Shown here: positions 15,015 through 23,344 of the stretch, one piece after another
How positions within the stretch are numbered: position 1 is the first letter of the stretch
Layout: every line of letters begins with the position of its first letter
DNA from: Chryseobacterium echinoideorum
Lineage (GTDB): Bacteria > Bacteroidota > Bacteroidia > Flavobacteriales > Weeksellaceae
Assembly: GCF_007474535.1 (NCBI RefSeq)
Contig: NZ_VKNW01000008.1
Location: 172,665 to 236,664 of the forward strand
Direction: 5' to 3'
Length of the DNA stretch: 64,000 nt
The notes under the pieces: generated by a model
Databases searched by the model: none
Told to the model about the DNA's origin: nothing
What the model saw: the letters and a program-made list of their open reading frames with translations, nothing else
Position numbers and translations under genes: made by a program

Positions 15015-15388
15015 AAATTCATCATATCGCTGTCATCTGCTCAGATTACGAAGTGTCTAAAAAGTTTTATACTGAAATATTAGGATTGAATATCATTCGG
15101 GAGTTTTACCGAAAAGAGAGAAAATCTTATAAATTAGATTTAGGAATAGGAGAGGAGTATGTAATTGAACTTTTTTCGTTTCCCAATCCTCCAAAACGAC
15201 CTTCAAGACCGGAAGCTTGCGGATTGAGACATTTGGCATTTTCTGTAGAAAATGTTCAAAATAAATGGGAAGAATTGATTCGTAAAGGCTTAAAATGCGA
15301 AGAAATCCGTATTGATGAATTTACTGGAAAAGAATTTTTCTTTACTCAGGATCCGGATGAATTACCATTGGAGTTTTATGAGCTATGA
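15011..15388 (+). CDS. VOC/glyoxalase family protein (YaeR/GloA2-like)
   Basis: The 125-aa single-domain vicinal-oxygen-chelate protein has paired beta-alpha-beta units: MKIHHIAVICSDYEVSKKFY and CGLRHLAFSVENVQNKW. The expected metal ligands are present: His5 region, Glu in YVIELFSF, His in LRHLAF and the final Glu in LPLEFYEL. It resembles YaeR, a small glyoxalase-like protein of unclear substrate, often labelled GloA2. A methylglyoxal detoxification role is possible but unproven. It overlaps the preceding NTF2-like gene by four bases. Confidence 0.85.
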   Translation: MKIHHIAVICSDYEVSKKFYTEILGLNIIREFYRKERKSYKLDLGIGEEYVIELFSFPNPPKRPSRPEACGLRHLAFSVENVQNKWEELIRKGLKCEEIRIDEFTGKEFFFTQDPDELPLEFYEL

Positions 15389-15404
15389 TCTGAATTGAAA
15401 TTTC

Positions 15405-15788
15405 TTAACTTGCATATCCTGTGAAAAAACTAATTGCCATAATTGCCAAAACAATCATAGAAATGACAACATATACATAATCTTTTTCTTTCAAATATCC
15501 AATCAAAGCAAAAACGATTCTCATCAAAGGGGTGAAAATCAGCATCAGAATTCCAAGCTGTATGATTGCCATTCCTTCTCCTTTCATCAAGGTTTCCCAA
15601 AAATGTCCCCAAACTTTTTCTGAAGAATTTCCCATTTCAAGCATGGTGTATTTTCTAGGCATTTTAAAACCTTCCATAAACAGTTTTACAAAACCAATTA
15701 AAGAAGTGATAACCGACAAAATAACTCCTAATCGAAGAAGATTTCCTACGGAACGGTTAAGGTCTATATCTGTAAAATCTTTTCTCAT
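15405..15788 (-). CDS. DUF1634 membrane protein
   Basis: The 127-aa protein has three membrane helices (about 15-35, 75-95 and 103-123). It begins with the DUF1634 pattern DLNRSVGNLLRLGVILS and has IFTPLMRIVFALIGYL in the second half. The start ATG overlaps the stop of the TauE/SafE gene by four bases (ATGA), so the two are translationally coupled. DUF1634 proteins commonly accompany TauE/SafE permeases and may be a small subunit or regulator. That role is inferred from neighbourhood only. Confidence 0.85.
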   Translation of the reverse strand: MRKDFTDIDLNRSVGNLLRLGVILSVITSLIGFVKLFMEGFKMPRKYTMLEMGNSSEKVWGHFWETLMKGEGMAIIQLGILMLIFTPLMRIVFALIGYLKEKDYVYVVISMIVLAIMAISFFTGYAS

Positions 15789-16615
15789 GAGAAATTGCTT
15801 CTGATACCGTTATACATCATATATACAGAAAGAATCGTGATGACGATTGCAAAAAATGTTTTCAGTTTCTTTGTTTTGGAAACCATTAATGTTTTAGATC
15901 CTATAAAACTTCCTACCACTACACCTACCAAAACCGGAGCTACAATGACGGGAATAATTTCACCTCGCTGAAAGTAGATTAATGAACTTGCAACCGCAGT
16001 TACTCCGATCATAAAATTACTGGTTGTGGTAGAAACTTTAAAAGGAAGTCTCATCATATTATCCATTGCCAAAACCTTCAACGCCCCGGAACCGATTCCT
16101 AAAAGTCCGGACATGGCCCCTGCAAACATCATCATAAAAAAACCGGGAATTGTATTTCTCGCTGCGTAGCTTTTTATAATTCCTTTATCGGGAAAAGTAC
16201 CGAATAATTTCAGTCTGTCTTCAAGGCTTCCTTTGATTAAAGGTTCCTGATGATCAGGTTTTCCTTTTAGATTTAATATCACAGTCAGCAAGAGAATACT
16301 GGCAAAAATAATTCCGATGGTATTGGGATTCAGCATTCCGGAAACCAAAGCTCCCACAATAGCTCCTGCTGTGGTGGCTATTTCCAGAAACATTCCGATC
16401 CGCATATTGGTAAATCCTTCTTTTACAAAAGCTACTGCCGCTCCCGAAGAAGTTCCGATTACCGAAATAAGAGATGCGCCAATGGCGTAATGCATCGGAA
16501 TCCCGAAACCCAGTGTTAATAATGGAATGATGATGACTCCGCCTCCTAAACCTGTAAGTGAACCTAAAAGACCTGCTGAAATAGCGCCAAGAAAAAGTAT
16601 GATAATCTCCGACAT
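15785..16615 (-). CDS. TauE/SafE family sulfite/anion exporter permease
   Basis: The 276-aa integral membrane protein has two similar halves, each with a Gly-rich entry motif: GSLTGLGGGVIIIPLL near the N-terminus and GAMSGLLGIGSGALKVLAM in the middle, diagnostic for TauE/SafE. Eight or so helices are visible. The family moves organosulfonates, sulfite and sometimes sulfur-compound precursors across the cytoplasmic membrane. The substrate here is unknown, although coupling with DUF1634 is a recurring arrangement. A TAnnTTTG promoter box ends only four bases before the ATG, suggesting a leaderless mRNA. Confidence 0.88.
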   Translation of the reverse strand: MSEIIILFLGAISAGLLGSLTGLGGGVIIIPLLTLGFGIPMHYAIGASLISVIGTSSGAAVAFVKEGFTNMRIGMFLEIATTAGAIVGALVSGMLNPNTIGIIFASILLLTVILNLKGKPDHQEPLIKGSLEDRLKLFGTFPDKGIIKSYAARNTIPGFFMMMFAGAMSGLLGIGSGALKVLAMDNMMRLPFKVSTTTSNFMIGVTAVASSLIYFQRGEIIPVIVAPVLVGVVVGSFIGSKTLMVSKTKKLKTFFAIVITILSVYMMYNGIRSNFS

Positions 16616-16619
16616 GTTA

Positions 16620-16651
16620 CAAATATAAAACTATTGAGGTTTTCAGGCAAA
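16620..16651 (-). promoter_or_regulatory. Promoter of the TauE/SafE-DUF1634 operon
   Basis: On the minus strand TTTG (16651-16648) is followed after 20 bases by TATATTTG (16627-16620), an exact flavobacterial -33/-7 pair. The ATG follows the -7 box after four bases, so transcription may start at or next to the start codon. Confidence 0.7.
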
Positions 16652-16757
16652 CATTAGCCTGATATTATTTTTTACCTTATTTAAAGAGCCTGAAAAGCAT
16701 TGTCAGCTCATTATTTAGAGAAGAAAAGTTTACAATTAGTAAACTATCAGCTGATTT

Positions 16758-17498
16758 CTAAAAAACATAGTATGTCAGCCTTAGACTTGGATAGTAGATA
16801 TTCCCGAGATATTTAAGCTGATGTACATATTTTTTGTTCTGATAATTCCAAATATAATGATAATCCGATTCTCGGGACTGAATTTTTTGGAGAGGAATAT
16901 TAAGAGACAATCCAACATCAAACTGATTCCGTTGCCCGAAATTTAAGCCCAATCCAATATTAGAGCTTATAGTGTACGTTTTCTCGCCCAGATTTGTGTT
17001 GTAGGAATTTTCGTAATCAATATTGCCGTTCAGTCCATTCTGTGTTTCTCCGTTTCCTTCATTATAGCTCATCACATTATTGTTAAAGTCTGCACCTAGA
17101 CTTCCTTCAATATAAACAAAACTTTCCCTCAAAGAAAATAACTTTCTGTATCCCACAAAAATCGAAATACAGTCATATTTCTGTCCAAAAATTTCTTTAT
17201 TGGTAAATGGAATTTCTGGTTCATTGAGGTTGTATTCGTATTCTATTTTTTTTCTTGTGACTGAGAAATCAGCAAACAGTTTGTTTTTTTCGTCTAAATT
17301 TTTCATGAGTTTTGCTCCGACATAGAATGATATTGGTTTGTTTGGACTGAAGCGAGTTTTGTCAGCGGATAATTTATTTTTGTAAAAGTTAACGCCTGAG
17401 CCTACAGTAATTCCTAACGAGTACTCTGACTGCGAATAGTAGTAGTGTACTGAGAAAAAAAGTATAGCTATTATCGCAGTTTTAAGAGATTTTTTCAT
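16758..17498 (-). CDS. Outer-membrane beta-barrel protein of unknown function
   Basis: I use the ATG at 17498; a TTG four codons upstream is the only alternative. The 246-aa product has a signal peptide (MKKSLKTAIIAILFFSVHYYYSQ) and alternating hydrophobic strands ending in aromatic residues, for example YSLGITVGSGVNF, SFYVGAKLM, YDCISIFVGYRKLF, FVYIEGSLGADF, and the C-terminal LRLTYYVF. This is the pattern of small porin-like or PorT-type beta barrels in Bacteroidota. No partner is adjacent. The exact role is unknown. Confidence 0.7.
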   Translation of the reverse strand: MKKSLKTAIIAILFFSVHYYYSQSEYSLGITVGSGVNFYKNKLSADKTRFSPNKPISFYVGAKLMKNLDEKNKLFADFSVTRKKIEYEYNLNEPEIPFTNKEIFGQKYDCISIFVGYRKLFSLRESFVYIEGSLGADFNNNVMSYNEGNGETQNGLNGNIDYENSYNTNLGEKTYTISSNIGLGLNFGQRNQFDVGLSLNIPLQKIQSRESDYHYIWNYQNKKYVHQLKYLGNIYYPSLRLTYYVF

Positions 17499-17683
17499 GG
17501 TTATTATCAAAAGTTTTTCATCTAACGCAAAATTTATATTTAAATTTTAAAATTCGGAATGTTTTTTTTCGAGTTGTCAATAAGAATAATCTTGAACTTA
17601 GAATCATAAAATCACAGCTATGAACGATGCGTATCATCTGCCGAACATTAAAAAAAAGATAAATTTGGTGTATTTTTGCAACC

Positions 17684-18244
17684 ATGGAAACCAATCTGAA
17701 ATTATTCTATATTATTCTGGGAGCTACTCCCAAAGGCAGAAATATTGAGCAGCATGACGTTTTTTTTGGTATTGCAGAAAGTCTTAAAGAACTTGTTCCG
17801 GATATGAAAGAGTTTTGGAAAGAAGCGAAAGGGAAAATCCATATTGACTGTTATCAGGAAGTGCAGTTCGCTGATGGATTTGAAATTAAAATTGTAGAAA
17901 AAACTGATCAGATATCAGAAAATCAGCTCTATTTTATCAATTTAGGTGGATACAAAAAAGGTTTTTTTGAAGAGTTTCATGAGCAGCATTTACTGGCAGG
18001 GAATTCTATGGCTGAGGTCGTAAAAAAAGCAAAAAAGACCCATTTTTATAAAACGATGGGCTTTGAAGGTGCGGTAAGTCATATTGATGATAAACACGGA
18101 GTTGACATTGATGATATTTTTAAAGTAAATGATATTCTTCCACAAAAAATGAAAGAAAAATATTCAATCGTTTTAATAAAATCTGAAGCGGAAAATCAAC
18201 AGAATATAACAGAAATAGGTTATTTTAAAATTGATAAAGTATAG
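17684..18244 (+). CDS. DUF1543 domain-containing protein
   Basis: The 186-aa soluble protein matches the DUF1543 pattern: LKLFYIILGATPKGRNIEQHDVFFG at the start, a VDCYQEV-like region (HIDCYQEVQFADGFEI), and LYFINLGGYKKGFFEEFHEQHLL. A second half contains THFYKTMGFEGAVSHIDDKHGVDIDD. The family is widespread in Bacteroidota and gammaproteobacteria and has no defined function. The box TATTTTTG at 17671-17678 ends five bases before the ATG and an overlapping TAAATTTG lies at 17660-17667, so the transcript may be leaderless. purK follows after 49 bases. Confidence 0.85.
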   Translation: METNLKLFYIILGATPKGRNIEQHDVFFGIAESLKELVPDMKEFWKEAKGKIHIDCYQEVQFADGFEIKIVEKTDQISENQLYFINLGGYKKGFFEEFHEQHLLAGNSMAEVVKKAKKTHFYKTMGFEGAVSHIDDKHGVDIDDIFKVNDILPQKMKEKYSIVLIKSEAENQQNITEIGYFKIDKV

Positions 18245-18293
18245 TACCATTTACTGGCATTAAAATAAATTTTAGTAATAAATCATAATAAAA

Positions 18294-19403
18294 ATGAAAG
18301 TAGGAATTTTAGGGGGTGGTCAGCTGGGACGAATGCTGATTCAGGAAGCGTTGAAATACGACGACGAATTTTACACATTAGATCCGGCTTTGGATGCGCC
18401 CTGTCATAATATCTCATATTTTACTCAGGGAAACTTCAATGATTACGAAACTGTTATCGAATTTGGAAAAGATAAAGATGTGGTCACTATAGAAATAGAA
18501 CACGTCAATGCCGATGCATTGGCTGAACTTGAGAACCAAGGAATAAAAGTAGTTCCCAATTCCAAAATTATTAAAACAATCCAACAGAAAATTCTTCAGA
18601 AAAAATTCTATCAGGAACACAATATTCCAAGTCCTGAATTTGAAGTAATGGATGGAAGTTCAGATGAAATCAAGATGCCGCTTCCTTTCGTACAAAAAAT
18701 GAATACAGGCGGTTATGACGGAAAAGGAGTGCAGGTTATCCGCACCAATGAGGACATGAAAAAACTCTGGACTCAGGATTCTGTTCTTGAAAAGCTGGTG
18801 GATATTGATAAGGAACTTTCGGTAATTGTTGCCAGAAATGAAAATGGAGAAACACAAACTTTTCCTGTAACGGAAATGGTGGCAGATCCGAAATTAAATT
18901 TGCTTGATTTTAATATTTGCCCGGTTTTTCTGAGTGAAGATGTTGAAAATCAAATCAGTGCTATCACTGAGAAGTTTCTGAATGCTGTTAATTCTCCGGG
19001 GCTTTTTGCGATTGAATTGTTTTTAGATAAAGAAGGAAAAGTCTGGGTAAACGAAACTGCGCCGAGACTGCATAATTCGGGACATCAGAGCCAGGAAGGA
19101 AATGCTAATTCGCAGTTTGAGCAGATGTATCGTGTTTTAAAAAATTTGCCTTTGGCAGATACAGATACTTTTACATTCAGCGGGATGCTAAATCTTGTCG
19201 GAGCAGAAGGATTTTCGGGAAAAGTAATTTATGAAGGAATGGAAGAAGTGTTGAAACTTCCTAAAACATATGTTCATTTATATGGAAAAACCGAAACCAA
19301 ACCGGGACGGAAAATGGGACACATCAATGTATTGGCAGATTCCAGAGAAGAACTGATGGAAAAATTAATTAACGTCAAGGCAATGGTAAGAGTAATTGCT
19401 TGA
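18294..19403 (+). CDS. purK: 5-(carboxyamino)imidazole ribonucleotide synthase
   Basis: PurK carboxylates aminoimidazole ribonucleotide to N5-CAIR with ATP and bicarbonate in purine synthesis; PurE, encoded at 20915, then rearranges the product. The 369-aa ATP-grasp protein starts with the family motif MKVGILGGGQLGRML, contains EIEHVNADAL, the nucleotide-binding FVQKMNTGGYDGKGVQV, LVDIDKELSVIVARN, and the metal site WVNETAPRLHNSGHQ. Length and motifs are normal. purK and purE are often adjacent, but here two minus-strand genes lie between them. Confidence 0.96.
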   Translation: MKVGILGGGQLGRMLIQEALKYDDEFYTLDPALDAPCHNISYFTQGNFNDYETVIEFGKDKDVVTIEIEHVNADALAELENQGIKVVPNSKIIKTIQQKILQKKFYQEHNIPSPEFEVMDGSSDEIKMPLPFVQKMNTGGYDGKGVQVIRTNEDMKKLWTQDSVLEKLVDIDKELSVIVARNENGETQTFPVTEMVADPKLNLLDFNICPVFLSEDVENQISAITEKFLNAVNSPGLFAIELFLDKEGKVWVNETAPRLHNSGHQSQEGNANSQFEQMYRVLKNLPLADTDTFTFSGMLNLVGAEGFSGKVIYEGMEEVLKLPKTYVHLYGKTETKPGRKMGHINVLADSREELMEKLINVKAMVRVIA

Positions 19404-19424
19404 AAATGTTAAAATATATTGATT

Positions 19425-19450
19425 AAGACTGCTTTTTGGTGGTCTTTTTT
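19425..19450 (+). terminator. Probable terminator of purK
   Basis: A short stem (AAGACT at 19425-19430 with GGTCTT at 19441-19446, one G-T pair) is followed by a run of T. It lies 22 bases after the purK stop and touches the end of the convergent small gene. The stem is only six pairs, so the call is moderate. Confidence 0.5.
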
Positions 19451-19808
19451 ATTGGGAAGTAATTTTAGGATAATCAATCGACCATTTTTTTTCCTGTGAA
19501 ATATAGATTAAATAAGGTCCGTCAAAACCATCTGGATAATATAATTCATAGTTTTCGCTTTCATCTTTCTGGTAGATCGGTTTTGTCGCTTCGTCTTTCT
19601 CTAAACCCAATTTTTCTAATGTCTGCCAATCATTCACTTCCGGAAGCTTGCCGCTGCTTGCTTTATAGTTTTCTATATTCTGAACGATCTCATTTCCCTT
19701 TTGAATATCAGATCTTCTGGTGATTTCTATCGGGAGATTCCAGTAAACAGTAATTGAAATAATGATTAAAACGATAATAGAAATAATGCTGATTACTATT
19801 TTTTTCAT
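19449..19808 (-). CDS. Small membrane-anchored protein of unknown function
   Basis: The 119-aa protein has one N-terminal membrane helix (about 4-26) followed by a short exported domain. The region after the helix, GNEIVQNIENYKASSGKLPEVNDW, resembles the segment after the helix in pseudopilin-like proteins, where a helix leads into a Lys-Leu-Pro loop. The prepilin cleavage site of true pseudopilins is absent. I cannot assign a function. It lies 19 bases downstream of the EamA transporter on the same strand and may be cotranscribed with it. Confidence 0.65.
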   Translation of the reverse strand: MKKIVISIISIIVLIIISITVYWNLPIEITRRSDIQKGNEIVQNIENYKASSGKLPEVNDWQTLEKLGLEKDEATKPIYQKDESENYELYYPDGFDGPYLIYISQEKKWSIDYPKITSQ

Positions 19809-19827
19809 TTATAATTGAGTTTTGTTT

Positions 19828-20739
19828 TTAAAATTCTTCAATTTTTTTCTTTTTAAACATTTCACGATTATAATTGATAACAAATACTCCTAAAATGATA
19901 AAAACAGCAGCAACGATAAATTTAGCTGAAATTTGTTCATCTAAAATAAGCCAGCTCAAAAATATAGAAATAATCGTATTCACGTATGCCAAAATAGAAA
20001 CCTGCACTGCGGAAACTCTCGTTAATGCATAGTGAAATGCAAAAAAAGCAGCTACTGATCCGAATACCGCCAAATAAATCATTGCTGCAATACTTTTCGT
20101 ACTCCACTGTTCAAATTGATAATCATCTGTTAATGTGAAAGCAAAGCAAAGCTGTATAATTCCTGCAAATATGAACTGATAAAATAGATTGAGTGTGATG
20201 TTTCTGCTCTGAATATTAAGTTTTTTGGTAAAAATGGTTCCCGAAGCCCAACCTCCAATAGCAATAATAAGATAAAAAATCCCCATTCTATAAGCGGGGT
20301 TTGCCATCTCTGAAATTCCGTCCCAGAATATAAATAGAATTCCGCAAAAGCTTAACAGTACTCCTATTAATGCACGAATACTGAATTTTTGAAGTCCGAA
20401 AGCTACGCTCCCGAGAAAGACTACAATTGGTGAACAGGCGCTTATCAGAGAGGTAAGACTACTGGTAACTTCTTCTTCGGCTACCGTTGTCATTCCGTTG
20501 GCTACGATCAGCATTAATGTTGAAAAAATGATTTGATAACCAAAGTTTTTCCACCCGATCCATGCAAGTTTTTTCTGATACAATAAAATGATGAGCATAA
20601 TTATTCCTGCCAAAAACTGCCGTATTCCTGCAACAAACCATGCCGGGATCGTTTCTACCGCTACTCTGATGCCCAAAAAAGTAGTTCCCCAGACAATGGC
20701 AACGGTAAAAATCGCTAAAGTGAGTGTGTAATTTTTCAA
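19828..20739 (-). CDS. EamA/DMT family transporter
   Basis: The drug/metabolite transporter has ten predicted membrane helices in two EamA repeats: the first starts VAIVWGTTFLGIRVAVETIPAW, the second AIGGWASGTIFTKKL. It exports or imports small metabolites across the cytoplasmic membrane; the substrate is unknown. No ATG is available near the N-terminus. The frame extends to a TTG at 20766, but that triplet is part of an exact -7 promoter box (20764-20771), so the downstream TTG at 20739 (MKNYTLTLA) is the more likely start. The product is 303 residues. Confidence 0.88.
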   Translation of the reverse strand: MKNYTLTLAIFTVAIVWGTTFLGIRVAVETIPAWFVAGIRQFLAGIIMLIILLYQKKLAWIGWKNFGYQIIFSTLMLIVANGMTTVAEEEVTSSLTSLISACSPIVVFLGSVAFGLQKFSIRALIGVLLSFCGILFIFWDGISEMANPAYRMGIFYLIIAIGGWASGTIFTKKLNIQSRNITLNLFYQFIFAGIIQLCFAFTLTDDYQFEQWSTKSIAAMIYLAVFGSVAAFFAFHYALTRVSAVQVSILAYVNTIISIFLSWLILDEQISAKFIVAAVFIILGVFVINYNREMFKKKKIEEF

Positions 20740-20763
20740 AGTAAAGCGAATCAAATGAAGCTG

Positions 20764-20792
20764 CAAAGGTATTTATTTTAAAATGAATACAA
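20764..20792 (-). promoter_or_regulatory. Promoter of the EamA transporter gene
   Basis: On the minus strand TTG (20792-20790) is followed after 18 bases by TACCTTTG (20771-20764), matching the flavobacterial consensus. It decides the start of the transporter gene, because it covers the upstream TTG codon. It is divergent from the purE promoter about 70 bases away. Confidence 0.65.
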
Positions 20793-20863
20793 TGCGATTG
20801 GCATTTTTGTATTGGTTACTTGTGTGTTAATATTACCTAATTTTAGTTAAAAATATATGGTAA

Positions 20864-20893
20864 TTTGTAAGTCACTTCATTTTCTTATCTTTG
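20864..20893 (+). promoter_or_regulatory. Promoter of purE
   Basis: TTTG (20864-20867), an 18-base spacer and TATCTTTG (20886-20893) form an exact flavobacterial -33/-7 pair. The purE ATG lies 21 bases downstream. I see no palindromic purine-repressor operator in the short divergent region. Confidence 0.7.
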
Positions 20894-20914
20894 AGCCTCT
20901 AATAAAATTTAAAA

Positions 20915-21418
20915 ATGGTAGGAATCATCATGGGAAGTCAGAGCGACTTACCGGTAATGGAACAGGCAGCAAATTTCCTTAAATCTTTAGACATACCTTA
21001 CGAACTGACTGTAGTTTCTGCACACAGAACCCCGGAAAGGATGTTCGATTATGCAAAATCTGCCAAAGAAAGAGGTCTGAAAGCAATTATAGCAGGAGCT
21101 GGCGGAGCGGCACATCTTCCGGGAATGGTAGCAAGCTGTACTACTTTACCGGTAATAGGTGTTCCTATTTTATCCAGTAATTCTATTGACGGATGGGATT
21201 CTGTTTTATCTATTTTGCAGATGCCCGGCGGAATTCCTGTCGCGACAGTTGCTTTGAATGGAGCATTAAATGCCGGTATTTTAGCCGCTAAAATTTTGGG
21301 AAGTGCAGATCATGAAATTTCTGAAAAACTGCAGGTTTATCAGGATTCTTTGAAAGATAAAGTGTTGGGAACGGTAGATGATATTAAAGCTAATCATCCT
21401 AATCATTACGATAAATAA
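20915..21418 (+). CDS. purE: N5-CAIR mutase
   Basis: PurE converts N5-carboxyaminoimidazole ribonucleotide, made by PurK, to CAIR. The 167-aa class I enzyme has the phosphate-binding GIIMGSQSDLPVM near its start, the active-site SAHRTPERM with the catalytic His, AGAGGAAHLPGM and GVPILSSNSIDGWDSVLSI, all diagnostic. The length is typical for the bacterial octameric enzyme. It stands alone with its own promoter, divergent from the EamA transporter gene, and ends in a bidirectional terminator. Confidence 0.97.
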   Translation: MVGIIMGSQSDLPVMEQAANFLKSLDIPYELTVVSAHRTPERMFDYAKSAKERGLKAIIAGAGGAAHLPGMVASCTTLPVIGVPILSSNSIDGWDSVLSILQMPGGIPVATVALNGALNAGILAAKILGSADHEISEKLQVYQDSLKDKVLGTVDDIKANHPNHYDK

Positions 21419-21439
21419 GATTTTAAAATCATAAAAAAC

Positions 21440-21458
21440 GCCTCATATTTCTTGAGGC
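21440..21458. terminator. Bidirectional terminator between purE and the BspA-like gene
   Basis: The stem GCCTCA (21440-21445) pairs with TGAGGC (21453-21458) around a 7-base loop, with A and T tracts on either side. It serves purE on the plus strand and the convergent repeat-protein gene on the minus strand. Confidence 0.75.
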
Positions 21459-21466
21459 TTTGTTTT

Positions 21467-23140
21467 TTATTTTTTGATGAATTTAAAATTTTCAGTTTTG
21501 TTTTTAGAGACAATTTGCAAAAGGTAGTTTCCTTTTTCTAAACTTCTAACATCAATTTCGCTGTTATTCAGTTTTCCTTGAAGAACAATTCTTCCGCTTG
21601 CATCAAAAATCATAAAGTTTTCCGAAAGTTTTACATTTTTAAGCGTAATAAAATCTGTTGCAGGATTTGGATAAATATTAAACTCGTTTAGTTTTTCTTG
21701 TTCCTTTACAGAAAGTATTGATTCGCATTGTGCATCATAAGTATCTCCTGCAATTGTCCAACCTTTATTGTTGATGAGGCTGTTTCTCGCCGCAACGGCA
21801 GCGGGATGAGTATAGACTAGTGGAGAAGCACTTGTGATGCTGATATTATTTGGTGTTGAAGGATTTTGGCTCCATCCGTAAAGCGTGTTGTCATAGTTTT
21901 GGCAGTTTAAACCTGAATTAAAAAACATTCCTTGTCCTAAAGTAAGAGATGATAAATTCCAGTTTCCGAGATTTTGGTTGAAGTTTGAAGCTCCATTAAA
22001 CATATTTTGCATATTGGTAATCTGTGACGTATTCCAACTGCCGATATTTTGGTTGAATGCTGTTGCAGTAAAAAACATTCCGTGTGATACCGTTACATTG
22101 GAGGTATTCCAGCTGCCAATAGGTTGGTTAAAAACTGTTGCGCCAAAAAACATCTGTTGCATAGTGGTAACATTTGATGTGTTCCAACTTCCAATGGGCT
22201 GGTTGAAGGCTTTTGCGAATAAAAACATAGCTTCCATTGAAATTGCTTGGGAAGTATTCCAACCGGCAATAGGCTGATTAAAATACCAAGCATTAGAAAA
22301 CATATATCTAAAATGTAAAACATTGGAAGTATTCCAGTTTCCAATGGGCTGGTTGAAGTTTTTAGCGGTGTTGAACATACTTTCCATAGTGGTAACTTGA
22401 GAAGTATTCCAATTTCCTATGGGTTGGTTGAAATTTTGTGCCAACGAAAAAGTACTTTTCATATTCTGCACATTAGAGGTATTCCAGTTTCCAATAGGTT
22501 GATTAAAGAGAAGGCAGCCACTAAACGTTTCTTCAAGAGTGGTAACAGCAGAAGTATTCCAATTGTTAAAAGAAGAATTTCCTACCAATGCTTCACAACT
22601 TCCAAACATGTAAGACATATCTGAAACATTGCTCAGATTCGGAGTGTCTGTTGCGGTCATGTTTATATTTCGGCATCCGTGAAAGGCACCTCTCATAGAA
22701 GACCAGATTGTAGAGCCCCATTGATTAATTTCTATAATTTTTGAAGCGTCTCCCAATGAAATATTTTGGTTTGGGTTCTGAAAATCGTCTCTGAAAGAAA
22801 TACGGTGGAAATTACCATTTCCGTTGCTTACTTTTACTAGGTAAGTGGCGTTTTGTGTGGCAGGATTTAATGGAGTTCCAAAATCTAAAAGCACCTGATT
22901 GGTAGAAGTTACATTAGTCATGGTAAAATTATGAGAAGGAAATCCTACTTCTTCCCAATAAATAGTATAATTATTTCCTCGGAATGGAGCCCACGCTTGA
23001 GTCGAAGTTGAAGGAAAAGGTGCATTGGGAGCAGCAGGATTTTGGAAAATATAGGGTTTCCAAGTGGTGATAAACTCATTTTGTGCTTTTACCAAGAAAC
23101 ACAACAGCGAGATGATTAAAGTAAGTATTGATTTATTCAT
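21467..23140 (-). CDS. BspA-like (DUF285) repeat surface protein with T9SS sorting domain
   Basis: The 557-aa protein has a Sec signal (MNKSILTLIISLLCFLVKAQ), an N-terminal region of about 140 residues, then about nine consecutive 25-residue repeats of the form FNQPIGNWNTSxVTxMxxMF (roughly residues 160-410). These are DUF285 repeats, related to Treponema/Tannerella BspA leucine-rich proteins that bind host or surface ligands. A type A C-terminal domain (NIYPNPATDFITL ... YLLQIVSKNKTENFKFIKK) targets it to the type IX secretion system, two components of which (porU, porV) lie in this window. It is expected to be cell-surface attached or released. The ligand is unknown. Confidence 0.9.
   Translation of the reverse strand: MNKSILTLIISLLCFLVKAQNEFITTWKPYIFQNPAAPNAPFPSTSTQAWAPFRGNNYTIYWEEVGFPSHNFTMTNVTSTNQVLLDFGTPLNPATQNATYLVKVSNGNGNFHRISFRDDFQNPNQNISLGDASKIIEINQWGSTIWSSMRGAFHGCRNINMTATDTPNLSNVSDMSYMFGSCEALVGNSSFNNWNTSAVTTLEETFSGCLLFNQPIGNWNTSNVQNMKSTFSLAQNFNQPIGNWNTSQVTTMESMFNTAKNFNQPIGNWNTSNVLHFRYMFSNAWYFNQPIAGWNTSQAISMEAMFLFAKAFNQPIGSWNTSNVTTMQQMFFGATVFNQPIGSWNTSNVTVSHGMFFTATAFNQNIGSWNTSQITNMQNMFNGASNFNQNLGNWNLSSLTLGQGMFFNSGLNCQNYDNTLYGWSQNPSTPNNISITSASPLVYTHPAAVAARNSLINNKGWTIAGDTYDAQCESILSVKEQEKLNEFNIYPNPATDFITLKNVKLSENFMIFDASGRIVLQGKLNNSEIDVRSLEKGNYLLQIVSKNKTENFKFIKK
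21925..22600 (-). repeat. Tandem 75-bp coding repeats in the BspA-like gene
   Basis: About nine tandem units of 75 bases encode the NQPIGNWNTS-type 25-residue repeats. Unit sequences are similar at DNA level (the minus-strand motif TGGAATACTTC recurs), which allows copy-number change by recombination. The boundaries are approximate. Confidence 0.8.
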
Positions 23141-23314
23141 ATCATATTTTGTTTAATGTTAATTTTAAAATCTTACCGTGTGTATTTAAGTCTTTCCTTT
23201 CATTTCTTTTTCTAAATATTATAAAAAAAGGATAATGCTTTTTTGCAGATTTTAAGTTCTTAGAATGTATTTATTGTCAATATTTTGTGAAATAAATATA
23301 TGCAAAAATAAAAA

Positions 23315-23334
23315 ACTCACCAAATTTGGTGAGT
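23315..23334 (-). terminator. Terminator of the YiaA gene
   Basis: The perfect palindrome ACTCACCAAATTTGGTGAGT (23315-23334) has an A-tract on its low-coordinate side, so it reads as hairpin plus T-tract on the minus strand. It lies 11 bases after the YiaA stop. Confidence 0.75.
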
Positions 23335-23344
23335 CTAAGTTATT

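Noticed and set aside
20740..20766. TTG start at 20766 for the EamA transporter
   Set aside because: This triplet is part of the -7 promoter box (20764-20771), so it should not be in the transcript.
21978..22277. Plus-strand ORF across the BspA-like repeats
   Set aside because: It is the antisense shadow of tandem repeats; the residues repeat with the same 25-residue period and have no start signal.
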